Shown here piece by piece: positions 51,917 to 61,103 of a stretch of DNA of 64,000 nt. Under the pieces are notes generated by a model. It was not told the origin of the DNA. It made no database searches and saw only the letters and a list, made by a program, of their open reading frames with translations. Numbering within the stretch: position 1 is the stretch's first letter; every line of letters begins with the position of its first letter. The position numbers and the translations under genes were made by a program. This DNA is from Methylobacillus sp. (GTDB lineage: Bacteria; Pseudomonadota; Gammaproteobacteria; Burkholderiales; Burkholderiaceae_C): the NCBI GenBank assembly GCA_018607835.1, contig JABBAS010000001.1:2197-66196 (forward strand), in the 5' to 3' direction.

Positions 51917-52235
51917 GTTGGTAACACTGTGCATAAAAAACCAATAACTAGGACGTTATCCACAGCGCTTGCCTGCGTTCTAAAGTTGTTACATCTTAAG
52001 CAGCGGTGGAAAAGCCACTTTATCACCTAGTTATAGGCTACATAAGCTTATGATTTTTAATGATTTATTTCTGTTATCAACAGAAAATGCTGTCCCTTAC
52101 TACTACTACTATTTATAAATAAAGAAACTAAGATAAGAGGGGACAAGCTGATCATCGTAGCGTTATCTAAGTACAGGTTGTGATGCCTGTGGAGACTGTT
52201 AAGATCTGGCATCTATCCTGTTTAAAGACGTTATC
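51917..52235. other. oriC: Candidate chromosomal origin (oriC) with DnaA-trio-like unwinding element
   Basis: Gene-free AT-rich segment before minC. It has TTATCCACA (51956-51964, perfect DnaA box), TGTGCATAA (51928-51936, reverse, one mismatch) and TTATCAACA (52074-52082, one mismatch). Fourteen bp after the last box comes TTACTACTACTACTA (52097-52111), then ATTTATAAATAAAG. The box, GC spacer, ACT (trio) repeats and AT-rich order matches the unwinding module described in B. subtilis. Strand bias and G/C bias switch here, and parS/parAB follow. Function is inferred. Confidence 0.8.
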
Positions 52236-53006
52236 GTGCCAAAGCCATCCAGCGAAAATTTCTGTTTTGATATAAAAAGCAGTTATTTATCAATCGTTAA
52301 TTTAGTCTTTCAGACCGTAGATGTGCCGCTTATTGCTGCTGATTTGGATAGACGATTTGGCGATGTCGCTGATTTTTTTGATGACGATGCGGTATCGATC
52401 GATTTGACGGCCCTTGCTCTGTCTGATGTTTCCTCAGTTGATTGGGTTGCTTTACTCGCCTTGCTTAGAAAATATCGTATGCACCCCGTCGCTGTGCGTG
52501 GTGTCGGGCCAGATGATCGTGCGATGATTCAGTCTCTCGGATTGGTAATTCAAGAGACACCGTCCCAAGTGACGTCAGCGATAGCGAGTGGTGCATCCGA
52601 TAGTGCGGTCGGTGGGACAGTATCAGCGATCGACGCCTCCACAACCGAGCCTGCGCTTTTAGGTGCATTGGTTATTGATAAGCCTTTGCGATCGGGGCAG
52701 CGTGTATATGCCAAAGGCCGTGACTTGGTTATGTTGGCTATGGTCAATGCCGGTGCTGAGGTGATCGCTGACGGCCATATCCACGTCTACGCGCCATTGC
52801 GGGGCAGAGCCATCGCGGGCGCGCGGGGTAACCAAGAGGCACGTATTTTTGCGCTTGGTTTTTCGCCTGAGTTGATTTCAATTGCAGGTGTTTATCAAAG
52901 CATCGATGGTGATTTACCTAAAGGGGTCGAATCTCAGGTAGCCGTGGCATCTTTAGAGGTTTCTGAGAGTGGTGAACGTCTTATTTACAAGCCAATCAAC
53001 CGTTAA
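52236..53006 (+). CDS. minC: Septum site-determining protein MinC
   Basis: FtsZ-assembly inhibitor, 256 aa. The N-terminal FtsZ-binding domain (1-105) is followed by a variable Ala/Ser linker (~110-145). The C-terminal beta-helix ([46 protein letters not shown]) binds MinD and FtsZ tails. GTG start with no good Shine-Dalgarno, and no nearby alternative. It directly follows the candidate oriC, so its promoter lies inside the DnaA-box region. Confidence 0.95.
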   Translation: MPKPSSENFCFDIKSSYLSIVNLVFQTVDVPLIAADLDRRFGDVADFFDDDAVSIDLTALALSDVSSVDWVALLALLRKYRMHPVAVRGVGPDDRAMIQSLGLVIQETPSQVTSAIASGASDSAVGGTVSAIDASTTEPALLGALVIDKPLRSGQRVYAKGRDLVMLAMVNAGAEVIADGHIHVYAPLRGRAIAGARGNQEARIFALGFSPELISIAGVYQSIDGDLPKGVESQVAVASLEVSESGERLIYKPINR

Positions 53007-53073
53007 AATGGGCATCAGAGCGTTTGGGCCAGGTTTGTCGCGAGCCCGTTTTTTTCTTTAAGGTAATCTATTA

Positions 53074-53889
53074 ATGACCAAAGTTGTTGTTGTCACGTCC
53101 GGTAAGGGCGGGGTAGGAAAGACCACGACCAGTGCTAGTTTTTCAGCGGGGCTTGCATTACGTGGCTTTAAGACAGCAGTTATTGACTTTGATGTTGGCT
53201 TGCGCAACCTTGACCTCATCATGGGGTGTGAGCGCCGGGTTGTTTATGACTTGATTAACGTGATTCAGGGTGAAGCGACCTTAAATCAGGCGCTTATAAA
53301 AGATAAGCAATGTGATAACTTGTTTGTGTTGGCGGCATCTCAAACGCGTGACAAAGAAGCCCTAACCAAAGAGGGTGTTGAAAAGGTATTGACTGATCTC
53401 AGCGCAATGGGGTTCGAATACATTGTTTGTGACTCGCCAGCGGGTATAGAGACAGGTGCGTTATTGGCGATGCACTTTGCAGATGAGGCCTTGGTGGTAA
53501 CCAATCCAGAAGTCTCGTCGGTCCGTGACTCAGATCGCATTTTGGGTATGTTGAGCTCAAAGACCAAACGTGCCATTGACGGTTCGGATCCTATAAAAGA
53601 ATTTCTGTTGATCACGCGCTACAACCCGGCCCGCGTAGAAGAGGGGCAGATGTTATCGTTAGACGATATTAAGGATATTTTGCGGATCCCATTGATTGGG
53701 GTAATACCAGAGTCAGAAACGGTTTTGCAGGCGTCGAACCAGGGCTTACCAGCGGTTCACTTGACGGGAAGTGATGTCTCGGAAGCCTACAAAGATGTGA
53801 TTGATCGCTTTTTGGGTGAAGAGAAATCAATGCGGTTTGTCGATGTTCAAAAATCGAGCTTGTTCAAGCGCTTGTTCGGTCGGGGGTAA
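53074..53889 (+). CDS. minD: Septum site-determining ATPase MinD
   Basis: Deviant Walker A ATPase that recruits MinC to the membrane and oscillates with Min[10 protein letters not shown] (11-19) at the N-terminus, [14 protein letters not shown] switch, and a C-terminal amphipathic membrane helix ([10 protein letters not shown]). Length is 271 aa. It is 67 bp after minC and 4 bp before minE. Confidence 0.97.
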   Translation: MTKVVVVTSGKGGVGKTTTSASFSAGLALRGFKTAVIDFDVGLRNLDLIMGCERRVVYDLINVIQGEATLNQALIKDKQCDNLFVLAASQTRDKEALTKEGVEKVLTDLSAMGFEYIVCDSPAGIETGALLAMHFADEALVVTNPEVSSVRDSDRILGMLSSKTKRAIDGSDPIKEFLLITRYNPARVEEGQMLSLDDIKDILRIPLIGVIPESETVLQASNQGLPAVHLTGSDVSEAYKDVIDRFLGEEKSMRFVDVQKSSLFKRLFGRG

Positions 53890-53893
53890 GCAG

Positions 53894-54148
53894 ATGTCCT
53901 TTTTAAATTTCTTCTTAGGTGAAAAGAAAAAGAGTGCAAGTTTAGCTAAAGAGCGGTTACAAATTATTTTGGCGCATGAGCGAGGGGATCGGAGCCCTGA
54001 ACCCGACTTTCTTCCCGCGCTACAAAAAGACCTGTTGGCTGTGATTTCGAAATACATCAAAATTAACGCTGAGGACATCAAGGTGCATCTTGACCGTGAC
54101 GCGACGATGGAAGTGCTAGAGGTCAAGATTGAGCTCCCAGATCGCTGA
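53894..54148 (+). CDS. minE: Cell division topological specificity factor MinE
   Basis: 84-aa activator of the MinD ATPase that limits the MinCD block to the poles. N-terminal membrane/MinD-binding helix [31 protein letters not shown], then the topological-specificity domain. I start at ATG 53894 (MSFLNFF); the track ORF adds 31 out-of-family residues overlapping minD. Confidence 0.95.
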   Translation: MSFLNFFLGEKKKSASLAKERLQIILAHERGDRSPEPDFLPALQKDLLAVISKYIKINAEDIKVHLDRDATMEVLEVKIELPDR

Positions 54149-54194
54149 TTAACAACGTATTTCTTGGCGCTTCATCTCAACGGTAGAAGGCCAA

Positions 54195-54212
54195 TGTTAC
54201 TTTTCAGTAACA
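54195..54212. repeat. Short inverted repeat between minE and mnmG
   Basis: TGTTACT / AGTAACA, 7-bp perfect, 4-nt loop, no T tract. Possible weak attenuator or protein site in the 155-bp gap; function unknown. Confidence 0.35.
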
Positions 54213-54303
54213 CCTCGTAGAATATTCGATTGGTTGCTACCGATAGGCGAGGGCGTGTTGTGCCTAACATAATCGGGGTGACCCCTACTTAAGGCCAGTC
54301 GTT

Positions 54304-56349
54304 ATGCGTTACCCCGAAAATTTTGATGTGATTGTGGTCGGTGGCGGTCATGCTGGCTGCGAAGCGGCGTTGGCTAGCGCGAGAGCAGGGGCTAAAACAC
54401 TGCTGTTGACACACAATATTGAAACCTTAGGCCAAATGAGCTGCAACCCCTCTATTGGCGGGATCGGTAAGGGCCATTTGGTAAAAGAAATCGATGCCTT
54501 GGGCGGTGCTATGGCGTTGGCAACCGATGAGGCGGGGATTCAATTTCGCACGCTGAATGGGTCTAAAGGACCGGCTGTTAGGGCAACGCGTGCTCAAGCA
54601 GATCGGGTGCTATACAAGGCCGCCATTCGGCGCATGTTGGAAAACCAAGAAAACCTTCAGATTTTTCAACAGTCAGTTGAAGACTTATTGGTGCAGGGTG
54701 ATCGTGTCATTGGTGCGGTAACACAGCTAGGATTGCATTTTCATGCAAGTACAGTGGTGTTAACGGCAGGTACATTTTTAGACGGCAAAATTCACGTCGG
54801 TCTTGAGAGTTATTCGGGCGGCCGCGCGGGTGACCCGCCGTCGGTGGGTTTATCGGGCCGGTTAAAGGAGCTGAAGTTGCCGCAAGGGCGCCTTAAGACG
54901 GGAACCCCGCCGAGGTTGGACGGTAGAACGATTGATTTTTCTAAATGCCAACCACAGCCTGGGGATGGCATGCCAGGGGGAACGATTGAGGGTGGCGGCG
55001 TGCCCGTACTCAGTTATTTGGGTACAGCGGCAATGCACCCCAGACAAATACCTTGCTGGATTACCCATACAAATCTAAAAACCCACGACATTATCCGCAG
55101 TGGTTTTGATCGCAGTCCTATGTTTACTGGGAAGATCGAGGGTGTAGGACCGCGTTATTGCCCTAGTGTTGAAGACAAAATTAGCCGTTTTGCGGACAAG
55201 GACAGCCACCAGATCTTTTTGGAGCCCGAGGGGTTGACGACGCATGAGGTCTATCCCAACGGCATTTCAACCAGTTTACCCTTTGACATTCAGTATGCGC
55301 TGGTGAGGTCTATCAACGGTTTGGAGAATGCGCAGATCGTTAGGCCGGGCTATGCGATTGAATACGATTACTTTGACCCACGCGCATTGAAGGCTAGTTT
55401 TGAAACCAAAGCGATCCACGGGCTGTTTTTTGCAGGGCAGATTAATGGAACAACGGGTTATGAAGAGGCGGGCGCGCAAGGTTTGTTTGCGGGCTTAAAC
55501 GCGGCGCTACAGGCACGCGGGGATGCACCGTGGACACCCGGGAGAGATCAGGCGTATTTGGGTGTGTTGGTTGATGACCTCGTGACCAAAGGTGTAACAG
55601 AGCCGTATCGTATGTTTACCAGTCGTGCTGAATTTCGCCTGCAACTTCGAGAAGACAATGCTGATATGCGGCTAACGGAGGTCGGTCGGTCTTTAGGCCT
55701 TGTGGATGATTTTCGCTGGGACGCCTTTAACCGCAAGCGGGATGCTGTTTCACGTGAAACTGAACGATTGCGGTCGGTATGGGTCAACGCAAAAAACCTT
55801 GGGGCAGATGAGGCAACCCGGGTCTTTGGGAAGCCTCTCGAGAGAGAACAGAGCCTCGCGGATTTATTGCGTCGACCCGGTGTGACATACGCAGACCTGA
55901 TGGGTTTGGATGGCGGACGTTTTGATATCCTTGCTTTGGTGGCGGCACCTGTTTCACGTGAAACAGGTGGTGTCGATCGTGCGGAAAACGAGGGGCCTGT
56001 CAGCGTGCATCCACTTGTTTGGAGCGAAGCACACGAGGAATTTTTGAAGCATGCTGTTGTCGAGCAAATTGAAATCAGCCTCAAATATCAAGGCTATATA
56101 GATAGGCAAAAAGACCAAATCGATCGCGCAGCCTACTACGAGAACCTAGCGTTACCCGAGGATTTTGATTACGCGTGCATCGATGCGCTAGGGTTTGAGG
56201 TGCGTCACAAATTACAGGCGCAGCGACCCGAGACCCTTGGTCAAGCATCACGCATTTCCGGGGTGACCCCGGCGGCTATTTCTGTTTTGTTGGTTCACCT
56301 GAAGCGCGCGGGCCATAAGCGCTTTTTAGAGACGCCGGAGGCGGCGTGA
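54304..56349 (+). CDS. mnmG: tRNA uridine 5-carboxymethylaminomethyl modification enzyme MnmG
   Basis: FAD enzyme that, with MnmE (31.3 kb), modifies wobble U34. The FAD motif is [19 protein letters not shown] (12-30). [17 protein letters not shown] and [11 protein letters not shown] are signatures. It is 681 aa, ~50 longer than E. coli GidA. The extra length lies in the C-terminal half, where two parS sites are translated as VSRET (near residues 482-486 and 550-554). Classic origin-proximal gene; overlaps rsmG by 4 bp. Confidence 0.97.
   Translation: MRYPENFDVIVVGGGHAGCEAALASARAGAKTLLLTHNIETLGQMSCNPSIGGIGKGHLVKEIDALGGAMALATDEAGIQFRTLNGSKGPAVRATRAQADRVLYKAAIRRMLENQENLQIFQQSVEDLLVQGDRVIGAVTQLGLHFHASTVVLTAGTFLDGKIHVGLESYSGGRAGDPPSVGLSGRLKELKLPQGRLKTGTPPRLDGRTIDFSKCQPQPGDGMPGGTIEGGGVPVLSYLGTAAMHPRQIPCWITHTNLKTHDIIRSGFDRSPMFTGKIEGVGPRYCPSVEDKISRFADKDSHQIFLEPEGLTTHEVYPNGISTSLPFDIQYALVRSINGLENAQIVRPGYAIEYDYFDPRALKASFETKAIHGLFFAGQINGTTGYEEAGAQGLFAGLNAALQARGDAPWTPGRDQAYLGVLVDDLVTKGVTEPYRMFTSRAEFRLQLREDNADMRLTEVGRSLGLVDDFRWDAFNRKRDAVSRETERLRSVWVNAKNLGADEATRVFGKPLEREQSLADLLRRPGVTYADLMGLDGGRFDILALVAAPVSRETGGVDRAENEGPVSVHPLVWSEAHEEFLKHAVVEQIEISLKYQGYIDRQKDQIDRAAYYENLALPEDFDYACIDALGFEVRHKLQAQRPETLGQASRISGVTPAAISVLLVHLKRAGHKRFLETPEAA
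55746..55761. promoter_or_regulatory. parS site 1 (in mnmG)
   Basis: TGTTTCACGTGAAACT matches the ParB-site consensus at 15 of 16 bases. It is read in frame as VSRET. Confidence 0.9.
55950..55965. promoter_or_regulatory. parS site 2 (in mnmG, perfect)
   Basis: TGTTTCACGTGAAACA, a perfect consensus, and the palindrome continues for four more bp on each side. Also read as VSRET. Confidence 0.95.
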
Positions 56350-57059
56350 CTACGGGGCAACCCCTGTCGGTTGCGAGTATTGCCGCCGGGGCTGAGGCGG
56401 TGGGTGTGGCCTTGTCTGACCTACAGGCGGAGGCACTTTTGCAGTATGCCGAGCTGCTTCTAAAGTGGAATAAGGTCTACAACCTGACCTCCCTGCGCGA
56501 CCCGCGCGAGGTGTTGACGCTGCACTTAATTGATAGCCTGTCTGGTGTGGCCGCTCTCAGACGGGCGATCGCTGGTCGGGAACCGAGTGGACCAACGGGG
56601 TGCTTCTCTGTGATGGACGTTGGTTCAGGGGGTGGGCTTCCAGGGGTGGTCTTGGCCGTTGCGTGCCCAGAGCTTCATGTCACCTGCGTTGATACGGTAG
56701 CAAAGAAAGCCGCCTTCATACAGCAGGTGGCTGCACAGTTACCCCGCGCGGCGCTGGCTGGCCGGTTGGTTGCGAAACACGCAAGAGTGGAGTCCGTGCA
56801 GGCGACGTTTGATGTGATCACGTCGCGTGCCTTCGCTTCCTTGTCAGACTTTGCGCTGTGGTCTCGGCAGGCGTTGGGTGAAGGTGGCTTATGGATGGCA
56901 ATGAAGGGCGTCAAGCCTGAGGCGGAAATTGCTGCTTTACCGCCCTGGGCAGAGGCGTTTCACGTGGAACACTTTTCCGTTGAGGGGCTTGGGGCGCAGC
57001 GATGCATTGTTTGGATGCGAGACCGGGGTCCTCAAGTGGACGTGCCGGTGACAAATTAG
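56346..57059 (+). CDS. rsmG: 16S rRNA (guanine527-N7)-methyltransferase
   Basis: Methylates G527 of 16S rRNA; loss gives low-level streptomycin resistance. Core [21 protein letters not shown] and SAM motif [24 protein letters not shown] (from about 88). Length is 237 aa. GTG start overlaps the mnmG stop (GTGA). A third parS-like site lies near its 3' end. Operon with mnmG and probably parA. Confidence 0.95.
   Translation: MTTGQPLSVASIAAGAEAVGVALSDLQAEALLQYAELLLKWNKVYNLTSLRDPREVLTLHLIDSLSGVAALRRAIAGREPSGPTGCFSVMDVGSGGGLPGVVLAVACPELHVTCVDTVAKKAAFIQQVAAQLPRAALAGRLVAKHARVESVQATFDVITSRAFASLSDFALWSRQALGEGGLWMAMKGVKPEAEIAALPPWAEAFHVEHFSVEGLGAQRCIVWMRDRGPQVDVPVTN
56956..56971. promoter_or_regulatory. 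parS-like site 3 (in rsmG)
   Basis: CGTTTCACGTGGAACA matches 14 of 16 consensus bases. It is read in a different frame (FHVEH) than the other two, which argues that the DNA site, rather than a peptide, is retained. Confidence 0.75.
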
Positions 57060-57136
57060 ATCGCGTAAACTGAGGCCTTGTGTCACCCCGGTTCTGGAGT
57101 GGATGTTCCTTGTTTTCTAAAAAAGAAGATGGCTGT

Positions 57137-57910
57137 ATGGCAAAGATATTTTGCATAGCAAATCAGAAGGGCGGTGTGGGTAAAACCACAACAACCGTCA
57201 ACCTCTCGGCGGGATTGGCAAAAATTGGCCAGCGCGTGCTGATGATTGATCTAGATCCACAAGGGAATGCCACGATGGGGTCGGGTGTTGATAAGCGGAC
57301 GCTGACGCACACGGTCTACGACGTCTTATTGGGTGATGTCAGCATGGCGGATGCTTGCGTGCAGGCCGATGCTTGCGGTTACGCGGTTCTGGGGGCTAAC
57401 CGTGAGTTGGCGGGAGCAGAGGTTGAGCTCGTCAGTGTTACCAACCGTGAGCAACGCCTAAAGGACGCGATCGCCACTGTCGACAGCCAATATGACTTCG
57501 TTTTGATTGACTGCCCACCATCACTGAATATGCTGACGCTAAATGGCCTATGCGCGGCTCATGGTGTCGTCGTACCCATGCAATGTGAATACTTCGCTTT
57601 GGAAGGCCTTAGCGATCTGGTTAATACGATTAAGCAGGTGCACGCCAATTTGAACCCTGAATTGTCGCTCATTGGGTTGTTGCGCGTCATGTTTGATCCT
57701 CGGATTACCTTACAGCAGCAGGTCAGTGAACAAATTAAGGCACATTTTGGCGACAAGGTTTTCGAGGCGGTTATTCCTCGCAATGTGCGCCTCGCAGAGG
57801 CGCCTAGTTACGGGTTGCCTGGCGTTATCTTTGACCCTGCTGCCAAAGGCTCGATGGCATTCGTTGCCTTTGCGGAAGAAATGGTGTTGCGTATGGAGCG
57901 ACTTCAATAA
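57137..57910 (+). CDS. parA: Chromosome-partitioning ATPase ParA
   Basis: Deviant Walker A ATPase that moves ParB-parS complexes on the nucleoid. [27 protein letters not shown] at the N-terminus (5-31), LMIDLDPQGNATMG, and VLIDCPPSLNMLTLNGL. 257 aa, the short chromosomal form without a DNA-binding N-extension. I start at MAKIFCIAN. The following gene starts in the last base of its stop (TAATG). Confidence 0.96.
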   Translation: MAKIFCIANQKGGVGKTTTTVNLSAGLAKIGQRVLMIDLDPQGNATMGSGVDKRTLTHTVYDVLLGDVSMADACVQADACGYAVLGANRELAGAEVELVSVTNREQRLKDAIATVDSQYDFVLIDCPPSLNMLTLNGLCAAHGVVVPMQCEYFALEGLSDLVNTIKQVHANLNPELSLIGLLRVMFDPRITLQQQVSEQIKAHFGDKVFEAVIPRNVRLAEAPSYGLPGVIFDPAAKGSMAFVAFAEEMVLRMERLQ

Positions 57911-58554
57911 TGGGCGTGGCGCTTCTGGCAAAGCCACCGGTCTTACTCCTTCCTGGTTGGCTTAACTCGGATGAAAGCCATTGGCAACGTCGTTGGTCGG
58001 CGTTGCATAGCGCCACCCCCGTTCAACAACACGACTGGCTAACGCCCTTACGCGGCGACTGGCTGTCTGCCTTTGAGACCCACCTGTTGGCTGCGCATGC
58101 AGCGAATACCGCGCGTCATGGTCCGCATGTGCCGCGTTTTGCTGTGGCGGCGCACAGCTTGGGGTGTCACTTGCTGGCGGCGTGGCTGGCACACTCGGCA
58201 CACCGTGCGTGGGTGGTTGCTGCGCTGGTCGTTGCGCCGCCAGATCTCAGTCAGGCCGATCTTGCGCCTGCGGTTGCCCGTTGGGCGCCTGCGGTGACGG
58301 TCGCCTTTCCGCCGGCCCTGCGTGAGGCGACGGTGGTTTTGGGCAGCGATGACGACCCCTACGCGAGCTCTTCGGCGACTGCGCAGTTGGCGGCGCAGTG
58401 GGGGGTTCCCTATGTTGAGAGTCCTGGCTTGGGCCATATGAATGGCCAAAGCCAATTGGGCGACTGGCCTGCGGGTTGGGAGCGCCTGCAATCCCTTATA
58501 CACGCGGCGGCGTCGCACGGTGCGCCGGCGCACTTAACAGATACAACGTATTGA
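57910..58554 (+). CDS. RBBP9/YdeN-family alpha/beta hydrolase inserted between parA and parB
   Basis: 214-aa serine hydrolase. LLLPGWLNSDESHWQRRW at the N-terminus, nucleophile elbow FAVAAHSLGCHLLAAW, and GLGHMNGQSQLGDWPAG with the catalytic His are the family marks. The Asp is likely in GSDDDPYAS. Substrate unknown. TAATG overlap with parA and 10 bp to parB put it firmly in the partition operon. I recall a similar gene in some Alcaligenaceae but cannot confirm here. Confidence 0.88.
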   Translation: MGVALLAKPPVLLLPGWLNSDESHWQRRWSALHSATPVQQHDWLTPLRGDWLSAFETHLLAAHAANTARHGPHVPRFAVAAHSLGCHLLAAWLAHSAHRAWVVAALVVAPPDLSQADLAPAVARWAPAVTVAFPPALREATVVLGSDDDPYASSSATAQLAAQWGVPYVESPGLGHMNGQSQLGDWPAGWERLQSLIHAAASHGAPAHLTDTTY

Positions 58555-58564
58555 GAAAGTTGAT

Positions 58565-59515
58565 ATGGCATTAAAAAAACCAAAGGGGCTTGGGCGTGGT
58601 CTGGAAGCCTTATTAGGCCCTAGCGTTGACGAATGGGCCGGAAGCGCTGCGGACGCCTTGCCTAACACGGCGAACTTGACCCAATTGCGTGCCGGCATGT
58701 ATCAGCCGAGACAACATATGGACGAGGGCGCGCTGTATGAGCTGGCGGAGAGCATCAAGTCACAAGGCATCATGCAGCCGATATTGGTTAGACCTGTGGA
58801 CGCGAACGGGCGCCATCAGCCGTTAACCGGGCGTCCTGGCGCAGCGCAGCAGTACGAGATCATTGCCGGCGAACGCCGTTCGCGTGCGGCGAAACTGGCG
58901 GGCTTGACGGAGGTGCCTGTTCTCATCCGTGATGTCTCCGATGACAAAGCCGCGATCATGTCGCTCATCGAGAACATGCAGCGTGAAGACTTAAACCCCC
59001 TCGAGGAGGCGCAAGGCTTACAGCGCCTAATTCGTGAGTTTGGCCTTACCCACGAAGACGCTGCGCAGGCCGTGGGGCGCTCGCGTAGTGCCGCGAGTAA
59101 TTTGCTGCGGCTTTTAAATTTGGCAGACCAGGTGCAGACGATGTTGACTGCGGGTGATCTCGATATGGGCCATGCCCGTGCGTTGCTTGCCTTGGATAAA
59201 ACGACACAGATCACGGCGGCGAATCAGGTTATCGCCAAGAAAATGTCTGTGCGTGAGACCGAGTCACTGGTGAAAAAGTTGAGTGCGGAATTCAATTTGG
59301 TTGCGGTGAGCCCAAAAGTAGATAAGTCGCGCGATACCAAGCGCATAGAAGAAGAGCTTTCAGACCTATTCGCTGCCACCGTGGAGGTGCGCATAAAGAA
59401 GCGCGTTAAGCGTGGCTCACGGACGGAAGAGCAGGGCGAACTGGCGATTTCGTTCGCGTCTCTTGCCGAGCTGAACGGCCTGATTGACCGTTTGCGTGGC
59501 CGCTCCGTAGAGTAG
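58565..59515 (+). CDS. parB: Chromosome-partitioning protein ParB
   Basis: CTPase and parS-binding protein. MALKKPKGLGRGLEALLG is the N-terminal ParA-stimulating region. The ParB/sulfiredoxin domain has GIMQPILVRPV and the CTP/GERR motif IIAGERRSRAAKLAGL. The helix-turn-helix THEDAAQAVGRSRSAASNLLRLLNL recognises parS. A C-terminal dimerisation domain follows. Length is 316 aa. Target sites lie 1.6-2.8 kb upstream in mnmG and rsmG. Confidence 0.97.
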   Translation: MALKKPKGLGRGLEALLGPSVDEWAGSAADALPNTANLTQLRAGMYQPRQHMDEGALYELAESIKSQGIMQPILVRPVDANGRHQPLTGRPGAAQQYEIIAGERRSRAAKLAGLTEVPVLIRDVSDDKAAIMSLIENMQREDLNPLEEAQGLQRLIREFGLTHEDAAQAVGRSRSAASNLLRLLNLADQVQTMLTAGDLDMGHARALLALDKTTQITAANQVIAKKMSVRETESLVKKLSAEFNLVAVSPKVDKSRDTKRIEEELSDLFAATVEVRIKKRVKRGSRTEEQGELAISFASLAELNGLIDRLRGRSVE

Positions 59516-59526
59516 CGGCGGACGCT

Positions 59527-59557
59527 TGCTAGTGGGCGCTTACTAGCAGTAAGCGCC
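59527..59557. repeat. Overlapping alternative inverted repeats after parB
   Basis: GGCGCTTACT / AGTAAGCGCC (10-bp perfect stem, 3-nt loop, 59535-59557) overlaps TGCTAGT / ACTAGCA (7 bp, 59527-59548). The two hairpins exclude each other. There is no T tract. It lies between convergent parB and the FAD oxidase. Confidence 0.6.
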
Positions 59558-59579
59558 ATATCGTGAAGGCCACCACCCG

Positions 59580-60995
59580 CTAGCCTGGCATAGAAAAAAT
59601 CTTGCCGGGGTTCATGATGTTGTGGGGGTCAAGGGCCTGTTTGATGGCGCGCATCATGTCGACCGCCGCCTCTCCTGCCTCCGCCTTTAGAAAGTCGATC
59701 TTATGCAGGCCAATGCCGTGTTCTCCGGTACAGGTGCCCCCTAAGCGCAAGGCCCGCGCGACCAACCACTCATTCAGTTGCTCGGCCTTGGCGCGCTCTT
59801 CGCTGTCATCCGGGTCGATTAGATAGCCAAAGTGGAAATTGCCGTCGCCGACATGCCCCAGTAAGAAGTAGGGGATGCCAGACGCGTCGGCTTCTTTAAC
59901 GGAGTCCAGCAAACAGTGCGCTAATTGACTAATCGGCACACAGGTATCGGTTGATATTGCACGACAGCCAGGGCGGCTTTGAATGGCGGCAAAGTAGGCA
60001 TTGTGCCGCGCGGTCCACAGCTTTGTGCGCTCCTCGGGCGTGGTCGCCCATTCGAAGGCCTGCCCTCCCATATCGCCTGCAATTTCTTGCACCACCGCGG
60101 CTTGCTCGGCCACGCTGGCAGGCGAGCCATGAAACTCCATCAATAGCATGGCCTCCTCGCGCAACGTTAACTGCGCGTGTTTGTTCACCATGGCGACGGA
60201 CTTCTTATCCATGAACTCACATCGCGCAATCGGGACACCCATTTGTATGATTTGGATCGTCGTCTGCACAGCGGCCTCTATGCTCGGAAAGGAGCAGACC
60301 GCGGCCGAAACGGCTTCAGGTAACGGATACAGCTTCAAGGTGACCTCGGTGATGACGCCTAAAGTACCCTCGCTACCGACCATTAAACGGGTTAAGTCGT
60401 AGCCTGCACTGGACTTTTTTGCCCGCGTACCGGTGCGAGCCACGCCGCCGTCAGCCGTGACAACCTCCAGTGCCAGCACGTTTTCTTTCATCGTGCCGTA
60501 TCGCACGGCGTTGGTGCCACTCGCACGGGTGGCGGCCATCCCGCCAATACTCGCGTCCGCGCCAGGGTCGATAGGGAAGAACAGCCCCATGTCTTTGACC
60601 GCCGCGTTGACGGCCATGCGTGTTACACCGGGCTGCACGGTCACGGTGAGGTCCTCCGCGTTGATTTCTAGCACGTTGTTCATGCGTGATACGTCGATGC
60701 TGATACCGCCCTGAACCGCGAGCAAGTGCCCCTCTAGTGAGCTCCCAACCCCAAATGGAATCACGGGGACGTGGTGTTCAGCCGCGAGGCGCACCGCATC
60801 CCGAACATCTGTGGTGCTTTGGGCAAATACCACGCACGCGGGCGGTGGCACATGGGTAAAAGCAGACTCGTCTCGTCCGTGTTGTTCACGCACGGCCATG
60901 GCCTGACTAAACTGTTTTTCAAACCGCTCTGCAAGTGCGAGCAAGAGCGCTTGGGGGGTGTCGCGCTGGACAACTGCCGGCATGGGGGCGTTCAT
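59580..60995 (-). CDS. FAD-binding oxidoreductase (D-lactate dehydrogenase / GlcD type)
   Basis: 471-aa flavoprotein of the vanillyl-alcohol-oxidase fold. FAD-binding VPVIPFGVGSSLEGHLLAVQGGISIDVSRM and GGMAATRASGTNAVRYGTMKENVLALEVV are in the N-half. The C-terminal FAD-linked oxidase cap holds HVGDGNFHFGYLI and CTGEHGIGLHKIDFL. This subset commonly oxidises D-lactate or D-2-hydroxyacids. Start ATG 60995 follows AGGAG at 6 nt; the track start is longer. Unlinked to other glc genes. Confidence 0.9.
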   Translation of the reverse strand: MNAPMPAVVQRDTPQALLLALAERFEKQFSQAMAVREQHGRDESAFTHVPPPACVVFAQSTTDVRDAVRLAAEHHVPVIPFGVGSSLEGHLLAVQGGISIDVSRMNNVLEINAEDLTVTVQPGVTRMAVNAAVKDMGLFFPIDPGADASIGGMAATRASGTNAVRYGTMKENVLALEVVTADGGVARTGTRAKKSSAGYDLTRLMVGSEGTLGVITEVTLKLYPLPEAVSAAVCSFPSIEAAVQTTIQIIQMGVPIARCEFMDKKSVAMVNKHAQLTLREEAMLLMEFHGSPASVAEQAAVVQEIAGDMGGQAFEWATTPEERTKLWTARHNAYFAAIQSRPGCRAISTDTCVPISQLAHCLLDSVKEADASGIPYFLLGHVGDGNFHFGYLIDPDDSEERAKAEQLNEWLVARALRLGGTCTGEHGIGLHKIDFLKAEAGEAAVDMMRAIKQALDPHNIMNPGKIFSMPG

Positions 60996-61103
60996 ATGGT
61001 TCTCCTGTATTGTTGGCATTATTAAACGCAAGCCCCTTTGACTGCAACCGCCTACGCGAATCTTTCATAATGATGACCTTGCATTAAAAAGAGACACCGA
61101 CCT

